A stretch of DNA of 20,988 nucleotides from Nitriliruptorales bacterium. GTDB lineage: Bacteria; Actinomycetota; Nitriliruptoria; Euzebyales; Egibacteraceae. The DNA is taken from positions 1-20,988 of the forward strand of contig SLAO01000154.1 of NCBI GenBank assembly GCA_007126835.1, read 5' to 3'. Of this stretch, positions 1 through 6,799 are shown in pieces (position 1 is the first letter of the stretch; each line of letters opens with the position of its first letter). Both the position numbers and the translations under genes were made by a program. Under the pieces are notes generated by a model. The model had not been told where the DNA came from and ran no database searches. It saw only the letters and a program-made list of their open reading frames with translations.

Positions 1-468
1 ACGATCGATCTGCAGTTGACGCTCAAGCACGTCCACTGGAACGTCGTCGGGCCCAACTTCATGGCCGTCCACGAGATGCTCGACCCCTGGGTCGACGAGG
101 TCCGGCTCATGAGCGACGCCACCGCCGAGCGGATCGCCACGCTGGGCTTCGAACCCGTTGGGACCCCCGGGTACGTCGCCGGGCATCGACACTGGACCGA
201 CTACGGGTTGAACAAGGCCACGTCGGTGCAGCACCTTGCCGCGCTCGACGTCGTCTACAACGGGGTCATCAGAGACTACCGGGAGGCGATCACGCAGTTC
301 GACTCGCTCGATCTCGTCAGCCAGGACATGCTCATCGAGCACAGCAACAAGCTCGAGATGCAGCAGTGGTTCCTGCGCGCGCACCTCGACGACGGCACTG
401 GCAACCTGCGCCACGCGGGGGCCACCTCGACGGCGGAAGCCGCTCAGCGGGTTGGCGCCCAGCCGTAG
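1..468 (+). CDS. dps: Dps-family ferritin-like DNA-protection protein (5' end outside window)
   Basis: Dps proteins form cytoplasmic dodecameric shells that oxidise and store iron and shield DNA from peroxide. The frame is open from base 1, and the first readable residues (TIDLQLTLKHVHWNVVG) already match the first ferritin helix, so the real start is upstream of the window. The ferroxidase pattern is complete: H in KHVHWNV, the HEMLD pair (H and D four apart), and the D and E of SDATAERI, which correspond to the inter-subunit iron site of Dps. The C-terminus carries the usual WFLRAHLDD helix and then a short Ala/Thr-rich tail. It converges with serB; a hairpin lies between the two stop codons. 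The family assignment is firm; whether this copy binds DNA directly cannot be judged without the N-terminus. Confidence 0.93.
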   Translation, partial: TIDLQLTLKHVHWNVVGPNFMAVHEMLDPWVDEVRLMSDATAERIATLGFEPVGTPGYVAGHRHWTDYGLNKATSVQHLAALDVVYNGVIRDYREAITQFDSLDLVSQDMLIEHSNKLEMQQWFLRAHLDDGTGNLRHAGATSTAEAAQRVGAQP

Positions 469-470
469 GT

Positions 471-500
471 GTCGGGGCGCTCGCCGAGACTGCCCCTGAC
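471..500. terminator. Bidirectional hairpin between dps and serB
   Basis: GTCGGGGC (471-478) pairs with GCCCCTGAC (492-500), leaving one bulged T and a 13-base loop. It fills the 34-bp gap between the convergent dps stop (466-468) and serB stop (503-505), the position expected for a shared terminator. There is no clear T-tract on either side. Confidence 0.55.
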
Positions 501-502
501 GT

Positions 503-1729
503 TCAGTCGAGGTCGGGCACGGGGATCGGCGCCTGCTCGGAAACCGTGGGGTCTTCCGCGTCAGCGGCTTCGATCTCCTCGCGCGTGATGCCCAGCAGGA
601 AGAGGATCGCGTCGAGGTAAGGCACGCTGACGGCGGTGTCGGCGGCTTGACGGACCACGGGCTTGGCGTTGAAGGCGATGCCCAGCCCCGCCCGGTTGAG
701 CATGTCGAGGTCGTTGGCCCCGTCGCCCACCGCAACGGTCTGGCTGATGGGCACGCCGGCTTCGGCGGCGAACCGCTCGAGCGCGTCGGCCTTTCCGGCC
801 CGGTCCACCACCGGGCCGACGAGGCGGCCGGTCAGTCGTCCGTCCGAGATCTCGAGGGTGTTGGCGTGGGCGTGGTCCAACCCCAGCTCGGTCACTAGGT
901 GGTCGGTGATCTGGGTGAACCCGCCGGAAACGATGCTGAGCACGAAGCCCAGGCGTTTGAGGGTTCGCACCAAGGTCCGGGCTCCGGGGGTCAGCACCAG
1001 CTCCTCGCGGACGTGTTCGAGCGCGGTCGCCGGCAGCCCTTCGAGCAGCGCGACGCGCTGACGCAGCGACGCTTCGAAGTCGAGTTCGCCGGCCATGGCA
1101 CGGGCGGTCACCTGGGCGACCTGGTCGCGCACGCCTGCGTGGGAGGCCAGGTGCTCGATGACCTCCCCTTGCACCAGCGTCGAATCGACGTCCATGACGA
1201 TGAGACGCTTGGCTCGTCGGTAGATGGTCGCTCGCTGCACGGCGATGTCGATGCGCTGTTCGGCGGCGGTGCGCGACAGCGCTGAGCGCATCTCCTCGGC
1301 CTGCCCGCCCGACACCATCAGCTCGTAGCTCATGATCGGGTACCGGGACAGCCGGGAGATCCGGTCGATGTTGGCACCACAGGTGGCCAGTGCGGTGGCC
1401 ACGGCAGCCATGCCCTGCGCGCGCAGCGGCTGACCCAGCACCACGACCGAGTGACGGGCCCGTTCGGGGGTGGGCCGGCGGGCGGCCATGGTCTCGAACT
1501 CGACCTCGACGCCCAGCTTCTGGGCCGTCGCCTTGATCGCCGCTCGGGTGATGTCCTCGTCCTCACCGCAGGAGATCAGGATCCCCAACACAAGGCGTTC
1601 GCGGAGCACGACCTGTTCCATGTCGAGCAGCCGGGCGCCGCGGGCATCGAGCGTGTGGCACAGCTCGGAGGTGATCCCCGGGCGGTCGCGGCCCGTGACG
1701 GTCAACAGGAGGGCGGTGGCGTCGTCCAT
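503..1729 (-). CDS. serB: Phosphoserine phosphatase SerB with two ACT domains
   Basis: SerB hydrolyses O-phospho-L-serine to L-serine, the last step of serine biosynthesis. The chosen ATG at 1729 gives 408 residues, essentially the length of mycobacterial SerB2; the frame stays open further upstream, but the upstream translation is low-complexity and overlaps the divergent gene. Residues about 5-80 and 93-170 are two ACT-type ligand-binding domains (LTVTGRDRPGIT starts the first). The HAD phosphatase core follows: nucleophile motif DVDST (D180, D182), SGG with S268, K313, and GDGANDLDM with D336 and D340. All catalytic residues are present. In mycobacterial SerB2 the ACT domains bind serine and control oligomerisation; the same is inferred here. 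A TACGGT box seven bases before the ATG suggests a leaderless transcript. Confidence 0.95.
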   Translation of the reverse strand: MDDATALLLTVTGRDRPGITSELCHTLDARGARLLDMEQVVLRERLVLGILISCGEDEDITRAAIKATAQKLGVEVEFETMAARRPTPERARHSVVVLGQPLRAQGMAAVATALATCGANIDRISRLSRYPIMSYELMVSGGQAEEMRSALSRTAAEQRIDIAVQRATIYRRAKRLIVMDVDSTLVQGEVIEHLASHAGVRDQVAQVTARAMAGELDFEASLRQRVALLEGLPATALEHVREELVLTPGARTLVRTLKRLGFVLSIVSGGFTQITDHLVTELGLDHAHANTLEISDGRLTGRLVGPVVDRAGKADALERFAAEAGVPISQTVAVGDGANDLDMLNRAGLGIAFNAKPVVRQAADTAVSVPYLDAILFLLGITREEIEAADAEDPTVSEQAPIPVPDLD

Positions 1730-1736
1730 GCGACGT

Positions 1737-1742
1737 ACCGTA
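1737..1742 (-). promoter_or_regulatory. Candidate -10 box of serB (leaderless)
   Basis: On the minus strand TACGGT fits the actinobacterial TAnnnT -10 pattern. Seven bases separate it from the ATG at 1729, so transcription would begin at or next to the start codon. No convincing -35 box or Shine-Dalgarno sequence is visible. Confidence 0.4.
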
Positions 1743-1821
1743 GCCGGTGTCAGGCGGGAGCTGCGGCACCTGCGCCGTCGTTCGCCGGGGAGCCGTGTGC
1801 GGGCAGCGGCCCTTGACCGTA

Positions 1822-1827
1822 TAGCCT
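1822..1827 (+). promoter_or_regulatory. Candidate -10 box of the 1835 gene (leaderless)
   Basis: TAGCCT (inside TATAGCCT) fits TAnnnT, with seven bases between it and the ATG at 1835. The spacing mirrors that of the divergent serB promoter. No Shine-Dalgarno sequence precedes the ATG. Confidence 0.45.
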
Positions 1828-1834
1828 GCCGCCC

Positions 1835-2350
1835 ATGCCCGACGGTGATGACCTGCCCAAGCCTCGCGAGCTGCTGGCGGCCCGTGATTCGGCAGAGGCG
1901 CTGTTCGACACATTGCGTGCCTGGTTCGGCGTTCCCGGTCACGTGACGATCGACCTGCGCGGCGTTGATTCGGCTGTCGAGGAGCTTGGCGATCCGCAGT
2001 TCATCATGGCCATGGCCATGCGCAAGCTGCAGGCGCTGCACCTGCTGACCACTCCGGGGGTGCGGACGACCACTGACGTGGTCCTCACGGTCATCCAGGA
2101 TCTGGAGCGGGCCTTGCTGCAGGCGCCCGGCATGCACTTGCGTCACGAAGCTGCAGAAACGGATTGGGACGCGGCACTGGCCGAGCTCGACGGCAACGGC
2201 GAAGCCGAGCCGACGGCGGATGCGGAGGGCGCAGCCGAGGCGTCTCGCCAGGACGAGCTCGAAGCGTTCCGGCGCCATCACGCCGCGCTCCACGAGGCCG
2301 CCAGGGCAGTCCTGCGCGCCTCCGACGGCGAGATCCGGCGCCTGATCTAA
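1835..2350 (+). CDS. Hypothetical protein, 171 aa
   Basis: I do not recognise this protein. Residues 1-110 look like a compact, mainly helical soluble domain with a hydrophobic core stretch (FIMAMAMRKLQALHLLT) and a Thr/Val-rich segment. Residues about 115-145 are an acidic, Ala/Glu-rich linker, and the last 30 residues are a charged amphipathic helix (ELEAFRRHHAALHEAARAVL). There is no signal peptide or membrane segment. The ATG is supported by a TAGCCT box seven bases upstream, consistent with a leaderless mRNA. It is divergent from serB, with a 105-bp shared promoter region. Codon use and composition match the neighbours, so it is very likely a real gene; function unknown. Confidence 0.72.
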   Translation: MPDGDDLPKPRELLAARDSAEALFDTLRAWFGVPGHVTIDLRGVDSAVEELGDPQFIMAMAMRKLQALHLLTTPGVRTTTDVVLTVIQDLERALLQAPGMHLRHEAAETDWDAALAELDGNGEAEPTADAEGAAEASRQDELEAFRRHHAALHEAARAVLRASDGEIRRLI

Positions 2351-2478
2351 CGGCCGCTCGCAGCACGGCGGCTCGCAGGCCAGAAGCGTTTATTCGGCGC
2401 GCTTCGGGAGAGCGTGGGCGTGGCGCACCGCGCCGGTGCAACCCCGACCCAGGCCACCCGATACTCTTGATGCTGCGC

Positions 2479-2562
2479 ATGACTCCAGACTCGACCCCTC
2501 AGCCGGACGGGGTCCATCGGACCCTCGACCCGGCACCGGAGACTGGCAGGCTGGCGGGGTGA
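2479..2562 (+). CDS. Possible 27-aa leader peptide upstream of marP
   Basis: An ATG at 2479 opens a 27-codon frame, MTPDSTPQPDGVHRTL and so on, ending in TGA at 2560-2562. That stop overlaps the GTG start of the protease gene in a GTGA arrangement. A TACTCT box (2462-2467) lies 11 bases before this ATG, so the mRNA could start just ahead of the short frame. The peptide is Pro/Thr/Asp-rich and resembles no known protein. It might be translated only to couple ribosomes to the downstream gene, or might not be translated at all. Confidence 0.3.
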   Translation: MTPDSTPQPDGVHRTLDPAPETGRLAG

Positions 2563-3737
2563 ACGTCCTCGACGCGGTCCTGCTGTTGATGCTCCTGCTC
2601 GCTGCCGTGCGGGGGTTCCGTCGCGGTGCCCTGGTATTGGTGGGCTCACTGATCGGCGCGGTGCTCGGATTGATCCTTGGCGCAGCGCTGGGCCCTGATG
2701 TGGCCGCCCGCTTCATCGACGAGCCCGGGCTGGCCCTAGGGCTGACCACGGTGGGGATCATGCTTGGCGGGCTCGTGCTGGGCCAGGCGCTCGGCGTGGC
2801 CCTCGGGGTGCGGCTCCGCCGGGTGGTGCAGCGCGTGGGTGCGCAGCCCGTCGACCGGATCCTTGGCATCGTGCTCAGCATCGCCACGTTCGTGGTGCTG
2901 GTCTGGCTGCTGGCGAGCGCGTTCGCGCAGGGCCCCTCGGCGGTGGTGTCCCAGCAACTGCAGAGCTCCCGCGTGGCGACCGAGATCGTTCGGGCGCTGC
3001 CGCAGCCTCCCGACGTCGTCGGCCGGGTGGGGGCCTACCTCGACCGTCAGGGATTGCCCCAGGCCGTCGCCGGACTCGGGGGCCCGATCGCCCCGCCAGT
3101 GGACCGGCCTCTCGACAGCGACGTCGTGGCGGCGGCCGACGCCGGGAGCCCCAGCACCGTGCGGATCGAAGCCACGGGCTGCAATGCCGCGTCCTTGGGA
3201 TCGGGGTTTGTGACCACGACGGGGTTCGTGGTCACCAACGCGCATGTCATCGCCGGCGCCGACGGCATCGGCGTGTACGACGCAGAGGGGCGCTCCGACG
3301 CGGTGCCGGTCCACTTCGACCCGGATCTCGACCTCGCGGTGCTTCGGGCCCCCGACGTCACCGCGCCAGAGCTGCAATGGACCGACGAGGAGGTCACTCG
3401 CGGCACGCCCGGCGCCACGCTCGGCTTCCCCGGTGGGGACGAGACGCTGGTGCCCAAGGCCGCAGCGGTGCGTGGCCGCGGACCCGCGGTGGGCCGGGAC
3501 ATCTACGGCACGGGGCAGATCACGCGCGACGTGTTGACCCTGTCGTCGGGCGTGGCCCGTGGTGACTCCGGGGGCCCGTTCGTCACGACCGACGGCGACG
3601 TGGGCGGGGTCGTGTTCGCGACCTCGAGCGCGGATCCCGATATGGGCTATGCACTGGCCGTCGACGAGATCCGTGACGAGGTCGACAGTGCCGTCAGCGC
3701 CAACGAAACCGTCGACGCGGGGCCCTGCCGCTTCTGA
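2559..3737 (+). CDS. marP: MarP-like membrane serine protease (CvpA domain + trypsin-like domain)
   Basis: Mycobacterial MarP is a periplasmic protease tethered by a multi-pass membrane domain and needed for acid and oxidative stress resistance. This 392-residue protein has the same plan and nearly the same length. Residues 1-125 contain four hydrophobic helices of the CvpA/colicin V production type; about 130-195 is a linker; about 200-385 is a chymotrypsin-fold protease. The triad is visible: H229 in TNAHV, D258 in DPDLDLAVL, S337 in GDSGGP. Cysteines C208 and C390, just before and after the protease domain, match the disulfide that stabilises MarP. I chose GTG 2559 because the membrane domain begins there; an ATG at 2436 would add 41 low-complexity residues. 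The GTG overlaps the stop of a possible leader peptide. The stop is four bases from that of the convergent DAHP synthase gene. Confidence 0.9.
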   Translation: MNVLDAVLLLMLLLAAVRGFRRGALVLVGSLIGAVLGLILGAALGPDVAARFIDEPGLALGLTTVGIMLGGLVLGQALGVALGVRLRRVVQRVGAQPVDRILGIVLSIATFVVLVWLLASAFAQGPSAVVSQQLQSSRVATEIVRALPQPPDVVGRVGAYLDRQGLPQAVAGLGGPIAPPVDRPLDSDVVAAADAGSPSTVRIEATGCNAASLGSGFVTTTGFVVTNAHVIAGADGIGVYDAEGRSDAVPVHFDPDLDLAVLRAPDVTAPELQWTDEEVTRGTPGATLGFPGGDETLVPKAAAVRGRGPAVGRDIYGTGQITRDVLTLSSGVARGDSGGPFVTTDGDVGGVVFATSSADPDMGYALAVDEIRDEVDSAVSANETVDAGPCRF

Positions 3738-3741
3738 CCCG

Positions 3742-5109
3742 CTACTCGCGGAGCATCTGAGCCACCTGGAAGGCGAGCTCGAGCGCTTGCTTGTTGTTCA
3801 AGCGCGGGTCGCAGGCGCTTTCGTACCGGTGATCGAGTTGCGTGTCGGCGATCTCCTGCGCACCGCCGAGACACTCGGTGACGTCCTCACCGGTGAGCTC
3901 GATGTGAATGCCGCCGGGGACGGTGCCCTCCTGGTCGTGGACGGCGAAGAAGGTGCGAATCTCGCTGAGCACGTCGGTGAAGTGGCGGGTCTTGGTGCCC
4001 CCGTTGACGGTGTAGGTGTTGCCGTGCATCGGGTCACAGGACCACACCACCGGCAGGCCCAGGTCCCGGACACCTCGCACCAGCGTCGGCAGATGGGTGG
4101 GCGCGGCCTCGGCCCCCATCCGCGTGATCAGGGTGAGCCGGCCAGGCACGCCGTCGGGGTTCAACCGCTTGGACAGCTCTGCGATCTCGTCGGGGTCGGC
4201 CTTCGGGCCGATCTTGACGCCGACCGGGTTTCCAACCCCGGACAGGAAGTGCACGTGAGCGCCATCCACGGCGCGGGTGCGCTCGCCGGCCCACAGCATG
4301 TGCGCAGAGCAGTCGTACCAGTCCCCGGTAAGCGAGTCGCGCCGTGTCAGCGCCTCCTCGTAGCCCAGCAGCAGCGCCTCGTGGGAGGTCCAGAAGTCCA
4401 CGGTGTGGAACGTGGGGTCGTTGTCCACGTCGACCCCGCAGGCGCGCAGGAACGACAGCGCCCGGGTGATCTCGGCGGCCAGCGCCTCGTAGCGTTGACC
4501 CTGCGCGCTGTCGGCCACGAACTCGCGGTTCCACTGGTGGACCCGCTCGAGGTCCGCGAAGCCCCCACGGGTGAACGCCCGGAGGAGGTTCAGCGTGGCC
4601 GCTGACTGGTGGTAGACCTGCATCAGGCGGTGTGGGTCGGGCACGCGCCCGTCGGCCGAGAAGTCGAGTTGGTTGACCGCGTCTCCCCGGTACGCCGGCA
4701 ACGTCGCACCGTCGACGGTCTCGGTCGGCTTGGACCGCGGCTTTGCGAACTGGCCGGCGATCCGGCCCACCTTGACCACGGGCAACTGGGCGCCGTAGGT
4801 CAGCACCACGGCCATCTGCAGCAAGATCTTCAGCTTGTCCCGGATGCCATCTGCGGAGAACGCCGCGAACGTCTCGGCGCAGTCACCCCCTTGCAGGAGG
4901 AACGCCTCCCCAGCAGCGACGCGAGCAAGCTCGGCGCGCAGCGCACGCGCCTCGCCGGCGAAGACGAGCGGGGGCTGGCGGGCCACCTCGGCCAGCACCG
5001 CCTCGAGCGCCTGCGGGTCAGGCCATTCCGGTTGCTGAGCCGCCGGCAGCTGGCGCCATGACGAGGGGGTCCACGCCGGGGGCGCGACGGGGGCGGAGGT
5101 CGGGTCCAT
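3742..5109 (-). CDS. aroG: Class II 3-deoxy-D-arabino-heptulosonate-7-phosphate (DAHP) synthase
   Basis: This enzyme condenses phosphoenolpyruvate with erythrose-4-phosphate, the first step of the shikimate pathway to aromatic amino acids and folate. The 455-residue product is the plant/mycobacterial class II type. Signatures along the chain are GEAFLLQGGDCAETF (C77 is the metal-ligand cysteine), GRIAGQFAKPRS, PDPHRLMQVYHQSA, FWTSHEALLLGYEEAL, GVKIGPKADP, WSCDPMHGNT (metal-ligand His), ELTGEDVTEC (Glu) and CDPRLN (Asp). The N-terminus (AAQQPEWPDP) resembles the mycobacterial enzyme's extension used in allosteric control, so feedback regulation is plausible. The ATG at 5109 has AGGA directly adjacent, too close for a standard ribosome site, so initiation may be leaderless. 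The upstream intergenic region contains tandem hairpin repeats. pabB in this window uses a product of the same pathway. Confidence 0.95.
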   Translation of the reverse strand: MDPTSAPVAPPAWTPSSWRQLPAAQQPEWPDPQALEAVLAEVARQPPLVFAGEARALRAELARVAAGEAFLLQGGDCAETFAAFSADGIRDKLKILLQMAVVLTYGAQLPVVKVGRIAGQFAKPRSKPTETVDGATLPAYRGDAVNQLDFSADGRVPDPHRLMQVYHQSAATLNLLRAFTRGGFADLERVHQWNREFVADSAQGQRYEALAAEITRALSFLRACGVDVDNDPTFHTVDFWTSHEALLLGYEEALTRRDSLTGDWYDCSAHMLWAGERTRAVDGAHVHFLSGVGNPVGVKIGPKADPDEIAELSKRLNPDGVPGRLTLITRMGAEAAPTHLPTLVRGVRDLGLPVVWSCDPMHGNTYTVNGGTKTRHFTDVLSEIRTFFAVHDQEGTVPGGIHIELTGEDVTECLGGAQEIADTQLDHRYESACDPRLNNKQALELAFQVAQMLRE

Positions 5110-5118
5110 TCCTGCATG

Positions 5119-5130
5119 TTGGCGTGCCAA
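5119..5130. promoter_or_regulatory. Short palindrome just upstream of the DAHP synthase start
   Basis: TTGGCGTGCCAA is a dyad (TTGGC-GT-GCCAA) ten bases upstream of the aroG ATG on the minus strand. Its position would suit an operator overlapping the promoter, but no regulator can be named from sequence alone. Confidence 0.3.
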
Positions 5131-5151
5131 GACGCCCGGTGCAATCCGGCC

Positions 5152-5295
5152 GGGCGGGCGCGGGGCTGGCTTGTCGCCGTAGGACCCGCTGGGGGTGGTG
5201 TTTGCGACAAGCGGGGGCGGGCGCGGGGCTGGCTTGTCGCCGTAGGACCCGCTGGGGGTGGTGTTTGCGACAAGCGGGGGCCGGCGCGGGGCTGG
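5152..5295. repeat. Two tandem 63-bp repeats plus a partial third, each with an inverted repeat
   Basis: Copies begin at 5161 and 5224 with a 63-bp period and are identical over their full length; a third copy starts at 5287 and breaks off after about nine bases. Identity also extends back to about 5152. Each full copy contains GCTTGTCGC (5169-5177; 5232-5240) and its reverse complement GCGACAAGC (5204-5212; 5267-5275), with 26 bases between, in which ACCC and GGGT can pair as an inner stem. The block lies in the non-coding stretch between the minus-strand gene 5306-5728 and the DAHP synthase gene, so each copy could fold in the RNA upstream of aroG. Both strands are open across the block, but the translations are repetitive Pro/Gly-rich strings that do not look like protein. 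Confidence 0.85.
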
Positions 5296-5305
5296 TGGCC
5301 CAGGC

Positions 5306-5728
5306 TTACGCGGGGTGACGCACGGCGGAGGTTTGGTCGAGCACGGCTGCCACGGTCGCGCCGGTGCGCGCCTGTAGCTCGGCGAGGAGCTGGACGCGCA
5401 CACGCACGGCCACCTGCGGCCCCAGCCGGGGGTCGAGCCCCCGCTCGAGGCAGGCCGCTACGCGACCGTGGAACCCGTAGAGCCCCGCGACTTGCTCTGC
5501 GACGTGTGGTCCGGCGATCTCGTCGAGCACGCCGATCAGCCTCAGCCACCCCTCGTGGCTGGCGGCCTGCCGGTCACGCAGCGCGTCGATGACGTCAGGA
5601 CGCTCTGGTCGGGCCATGGCGTGTCGGAGGTCACAAGCGCGGCTCTCCAGGAAGTCCACCGCCGTAAAGGGATCGAAGGCGTCAAAGACCGCGTCGACCC
5701 CGGCGCAGCCCCGGACCGTCTCACTCAT
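5306..5728 (-). CDS. Hypothetical protein, 140 aa
   Basis: I do not recognise this family. The product looks like an all-helical soluble protein: an acidic N-terminus (MSETVRGCAGVDAVFDAFDPF), a central amphipathic stretch (RHAMARPERPDVIDALRDRQ), and a C-terminal segment rich in Ala, Val and Leu with regular charges. Only two cysteines are present and no catalytic motif stands out. The ATG at 5728 has a GGAG ribosome site about nine bases upstream (CGGAGCCGAACG), which supports the gene. It is divergent from fpg, with 131 bp between starts, and lies upstream of the DAHP synthase gene on the same strand. The 196-bp gap with repeats makes a shared transcript uncertain. Competing plus-strand frames here lack a ribosome site. 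Confidence 0.62.
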   Translation of the reverse strand: MSETVRGCAGVDAVFDAFDPFTAVDFLESRACDLRHAMARPERPDVIDALRDRQAASHEGWLRLIGVLDEIAGPHVAEQVAGLYGFHGRVAACLERGLDPRLGPQVAVRVRVQLLAELQARTGATVAAVLDQTSAVRHPA

Positions 5729-5859
5729 CGTTCGGCTCCGTCCCGTGTTGTCACACTCCGATCTTCGGCATCACTAAGCGTGACCTGAGCAGCCGCTTCC
5801 TCAAGGATCGCCTCGCGTCTCCGACCGCAGCGGCGCGCATCCACCGGCATGATGGCCAC

Positions 5860-6681
5860 ATGCCGGAACTGCCCGAAGTCGAGAGCGTCCTGCGCCAGTT
5901 GCGTCCCCGCGTCCGTGATCGATGGATCGTGCGGGTGACCGCGGACGCGCAAACCCGGTTTGGTGGGCTGGACGACGCGGCGGGGAAGCGCATCATCGAC
6001 CTGCGACGCCGGGGCAAGTATTTGCTGGCGCCGCTGGAGGCCCCCGGGGAGCGACGACCCTCCCGCGAGCTGGTCCTCCACCTGGGCATGACCGGTGCAC
6101 TCCGGCTCCGCGGCGAGGACGGCTGGGTCCCCGACTCCTACGTGCGCGCGAGCTTCGTCCTCGACGACGGGGTGCTCGACTTCCGGGACGTGCGGCGGTT
6201 CGGTCGGCTCACCGTCGTCACGCAGGGCGACTACAAGCACATCGCGACGTTGGCCAACCTCGGGCCCGAGCCGCTATCCCCGCAGTTCACCTCAGAAGGC
6301 TTTCACCGCGCGTTGCAACGGTCCCGGCAATCGGTCAAGTCCCAGTTGCTTAGCCAGCGGCCCGTGGCTGGGGTCGGCAACATCTATGCCGACGAGGCGC
6401 TGTGGCAGGCACGCGTGGACCCGCGCGCACGGCGACTGAGCCGGCAGCGCTCCGATCGCCTGTGGGCGGCGTTGCGCGAGGTGCTCGCCGAAGCCGTCGA
6501 ACGCGAAGGGACCACGTTTCGCGACTACCAGATGGTCAACGGCGAATCCGGCCGGCATGCGAGCTTTTTGCAGGTCTACGGCAAGGCCGGTGTCCCGTGC
6601 CCACGCTGCGCCACGCCGCTGCGCAGAGTCGTGGTGGGCGGTCGGGGGTCGACCCTCTGCCCTCGCTGCCAGCGGTGGTGA
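5860..6681 (+). CDS. mutM: Formamidopyrimidine-DNA glycosylase (Fpg/MutM)
   Basis: Fpg removes 8-oxoguanine and ring-opened purines from DNA and cleaves the backbone by beta/delta-elimination. The mature N-terminus PELPEVE supplies the catalytic proline (P2) and glutamates E3 and E6. K53 in RRGKYLL is the beta-F-finger lysine. The helix-two-turn-helix carries GVGNIYADEALW. The C-terminal zinc finger has C247, C250, C267 and C270 with the DNA-contacting arginine in GGRGSTLCPRC. At 273 residues it has family length and all key residues, so it should be active. The ATG is fixed by the PELPEVE motif; the ribosome site is weak. It stands alone between a divergent unknown gene and the convergent clpP. 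Confidence 0.95.
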   Translation: MPELPEVESVLRQLRPRVRDRWIVRVTADAQTRFGGLDDAAGKRIIDLRRRGKYLLAPLEAPGERRPSRELVLHLGMTGALRLRGEDGWVPDSYVRASFVLDDGVLDFRDVRRFGRLTVVTQGDYKHIATLANLGPEPLSPQFTSEGFHRALQRSRQSVKSQLLSQRPVAGVGNIYADEALWQARVDPRARRLSRQRSDRLWAALREVLAEAVEREGTTFRDYQMVNGESGRHASFLQVYGKAGVPCPRCATPLRRVVVGGRGSTLCPRCQRW

Positions 6682-6748
6682 CGCTCATCGCCCTCCGTGA
6701 ACAGGCGAGGACCGCCGGCGTAACGCTGGCAACCCTGCGCGGGACCTC

Positions 6749-6799
6749 GGCGTGTCGAGCTACACGCCGCCGCGCACCCGGCGTATCGAGCTACACGCC
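6749..6799. terminator. Twin tandem hairpins between mutM and clpP
   Basis: Two near-identical 20-bp dyads, 6749-6768 and 6780-6799 (period 31), each pair GGCGTGT-type arms across a six-base loop. The first is a perfect stem; the second has one changed base that becomes a G-U pair in clpP RNA but an A-C mismatch in mutM RNA. The clpP stop codon (6791-6793) sits in the loop of the second. They fill the end of the convergent 109-bp intergenic gap and probably terminate clpP and perhaps mutM. No T-tract follows either arm. Confidence 0.6.

Noticed and set aside
3559..4605. Plus-strand frame opposite the DAHP synthase gene
   Set aside because: The minus strand carries unmistakable class II DAHP synthase motifs over the same bases; the plus-strand product has none.
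5152..5295. CRISPR-like array
   Set aside because: The 63-bp units are contiguous with no unique spacers, only two full copies exist, and no cas gene is in the window.
5116..5592. Plus-strand open frame running through the 63-bp repeats
   Set aside because: Its translation is repetitive and Gly/Arg-rich, it lacks a ribosome site, and it runs antisense to the better supported gene at 5306-5728.
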